Assembly: GCA_036555105.1 (NCBI GenBank)
Contig: DATBMA010000010.1
Location: forward strand, 1-15,878
DNA: 15,878 nt
From: DATBMA01 sp036555105
GTDB lineage: Bacteria; Actinomycetota; Acidimicrobiia; Spongiisociales; ZC4RG35
Direction of reading: 5' to 3'
In this document: positions 15,030-15,878 of the stretch, piece after piece
Numbering within the stretch: position 1 is the first letter of the stretch
Layout: every line of letters starts with the position of its first letter
The notes under the pieces: model-generated
Seen by the model: only the letters and a program-made list of their open reading frames with translations
What the model was told of the DNA's origin: nothing
The model's database searches: none
Made by a program: the position numbers and the translations under genes

Positions 15030-15878
15030 GTGCCTGAGGGCTGGCGAGTGTGGTGGGCGGCGGTTCGCCCAAGGACGCTGTCGGCTTCGGTAGTCCCGGT
15101 CCTGGTGGGATCCGGGCTGGCCTGGGGCGAGGACGCCTTCCGCCTGGACGCAGCCATCGCCGCCCTGATCGGCGCCGTCGCCATCCAGGTAGCGGCCAAC
15201 TTCGCCAATGACGCGTCCGATGCCGCCCGGGGGGCTGACCCCTCCAATCGCCTGGGCCCGCCGCGGATGGTGGCGTCCGGAGCGATTCCCGCCGCTCGCA
15301 TGTGGGCCGCCACCTGGATCGCCGTGGCCGCAGCCATCGGCGCCGGGCTGTGGCTGCTGACCATTGCCGGGTGGCCGGTGATCCTGATCGGACTCGCTTC
15401 CCTGCTGGCCATGTTCGGTTACGTCGGTGGGCCCCTGCCATACGGCTACAGGGCGGGTGGGGAGATCTCCGTGTTCCTATTCTTCGGGGTGGTGGCCACG
15501 GTCGGCAGCCGGTTCGTCCACGACGGGACCGCTCCCGCCTCCGCCTGGACCCTGTCTGTCCCGGTGGGGCTGCTGGCCGCCGCCATCCTCATGGTCAACA
15601 ACCTCAGGGACATCGGGACCGACGAACAGGCAGACAAGCGCACCCTGGCAGTGGTGATGGGGAGAGACGGCGCCGCCATCCTCCTACGGGGGATGGTGAT
15701 CGGCGCATTCGCCGTCATCGGCCTGGGAGCGGTCATTCGGGTCACTCCGCCCTGGACCGCCCTGGCGCTGCTGGCGATCGTCCCCGCACTTCGGCTGTTC
15801 AGGCGCCTGCCCGACCCCCTCGACGGACCTGGTTGGATCGCCCTGCTGGTGGCGACGTCCGCCCTGCACCTGCAAGCC
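15030..15878 (+). CDS. menA: 1,4-Dihydroxy-2-naphthoate polyprenyltransferase (MenA), 3' end cut by the window
   Basis: 283 codons are open to the window edge with no stop; the family is about 290-300 residues, so nearly all is present. It is an integral membrane UbiA-type enzyme that joins the naphthoate head to a polyprenyl tail and releases CO2. The start MPEGWRVWWAAVRPRTLSAS is typical. The first Asp-rich motif is NDASDAARGAD (from about residue 62), matching NDxxDxxxGxD; the second is NNLRDIGTDEQADKRTLAV (from about 190), matching DxxxD. About eight hydrophobic helices fit between and after these. GTG 15030 lies 4 nt past the menB stop, so the two are co-translated. The gene has no ATG near its start, which makes it easy to miss. 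Products of menE, menB and menA act one after another (with a thioesterase step between MenB and MenA). Confidence 0.93.
   Translation, partial: MPEGWRVWWAAVRPRTLSASVVPVLVGSGLAWGEDAFRLDAAIAALIGAVAIQVAANFANDASDAARGADPSNRLGPPRMVASGAIPAARMWAATWIAVAAAIGAGLWLLTIAGWPVILIGLASLLAMFGYVGGPLPYGYRAGGEISVFLFFGVVATVGSRFVHDGTAPASAWTLSVPVGLLAAAILMVNNLRDIGTDEQADKRTLAVVMGRDGAAILLRGMVIGAFAVIGLGAVIRVTPPWTALALLAIVPALRLFRRLPDPLDGPGWIALLVATSALHLQA

Overview
The window is GC-rich (by eye about two thirds G+C), uses GTG starts freely, and has densely packed genes with 4-nt stop/start overlaps and many start codons a few bases behind a TANNNT box (leaderless style). The gene content is an FeS-assembly SUF set with an embedded Rieske protein, an intein-bearing SufB, inositol-phosphate synthase and a menaquinone set with an Asp-type MenB. 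This points to an actinobacterium (Actinomycetota). A deep-branching class such as Acidimicrobiia is possible, but I cannot fix the lineage from sequence alone. No rRNA, tRNA, CRISPR array, transposase or phage gene was found.

Layout. Positions 1-849 (minus) hold glucose-1-phosphate cytidylyltransferase (rfbF), followed by the first 25 codons of another gene; this looks like the edge of a CDP-sugar/surface-polysaccharide operon with its own promoter near 1000. Positions 1049-3365 (minus) are a tight sufD - Rieske ferredoxin - sufC operon, coupled by ATGA and GTGA overlaps. Its promoter carries a 26-bp near-perfect palindrome, a good candidate for a regulator site. Positions 3427-5546 (minus) hold a membrane-anchored putative glycoside hydrolase coupled to a family-5 uracil-DNA glycosylase that itself needs a [4Fe-4S] cluster. 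Positions 5650-6855 (plus) hold a group-2-like sigma-70 factor and a small three-helix membrane protein. Positions 6798-9534 (minus) hold sufB, interrupted by a 291-residue intein whose homing endonuclease is decaying, followed by a DUF4260 membrane protein.

Positions 9683-10735 hold a short NAD(P)-binding Rossmann protein (plus) and a secreted M23/LytM peptidase-like protein (minus), with abutting stops. Positions 10736-11144 are a 409-bp gene-free stretch with tandem GGTCTC/GAGACC repeats in two inverted clusters and a run of small hairpins. Positions 11145-12893 (plus) hold inositol-3-phosphate synthase and an ArfB-type peptidyl-tRNA hydrolase. Positions 12890-15878 hold menaquinone genes: menE (minus) diverges from menB-menA (plus) across a gap of only 24 bp; menA runs off the window.

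Together the genes are mostly core metabolism: FeS cluster assembly, menaquinone and inositol synthesis, ribosome rescue, base-excision repair and wall or polysaccharide work. The most noteworthy points are the decayed SufB intein, the split suf locus (sufB is about 3.9 kb from sufDC) with suggestive regulatory sites on both halves, the minimal menE/menB divergent promoter, and the repeat-rich region beside the inositol synthase promoter. I did not find a clearly new multi-gene system; the candidates above are the ones worth testing.
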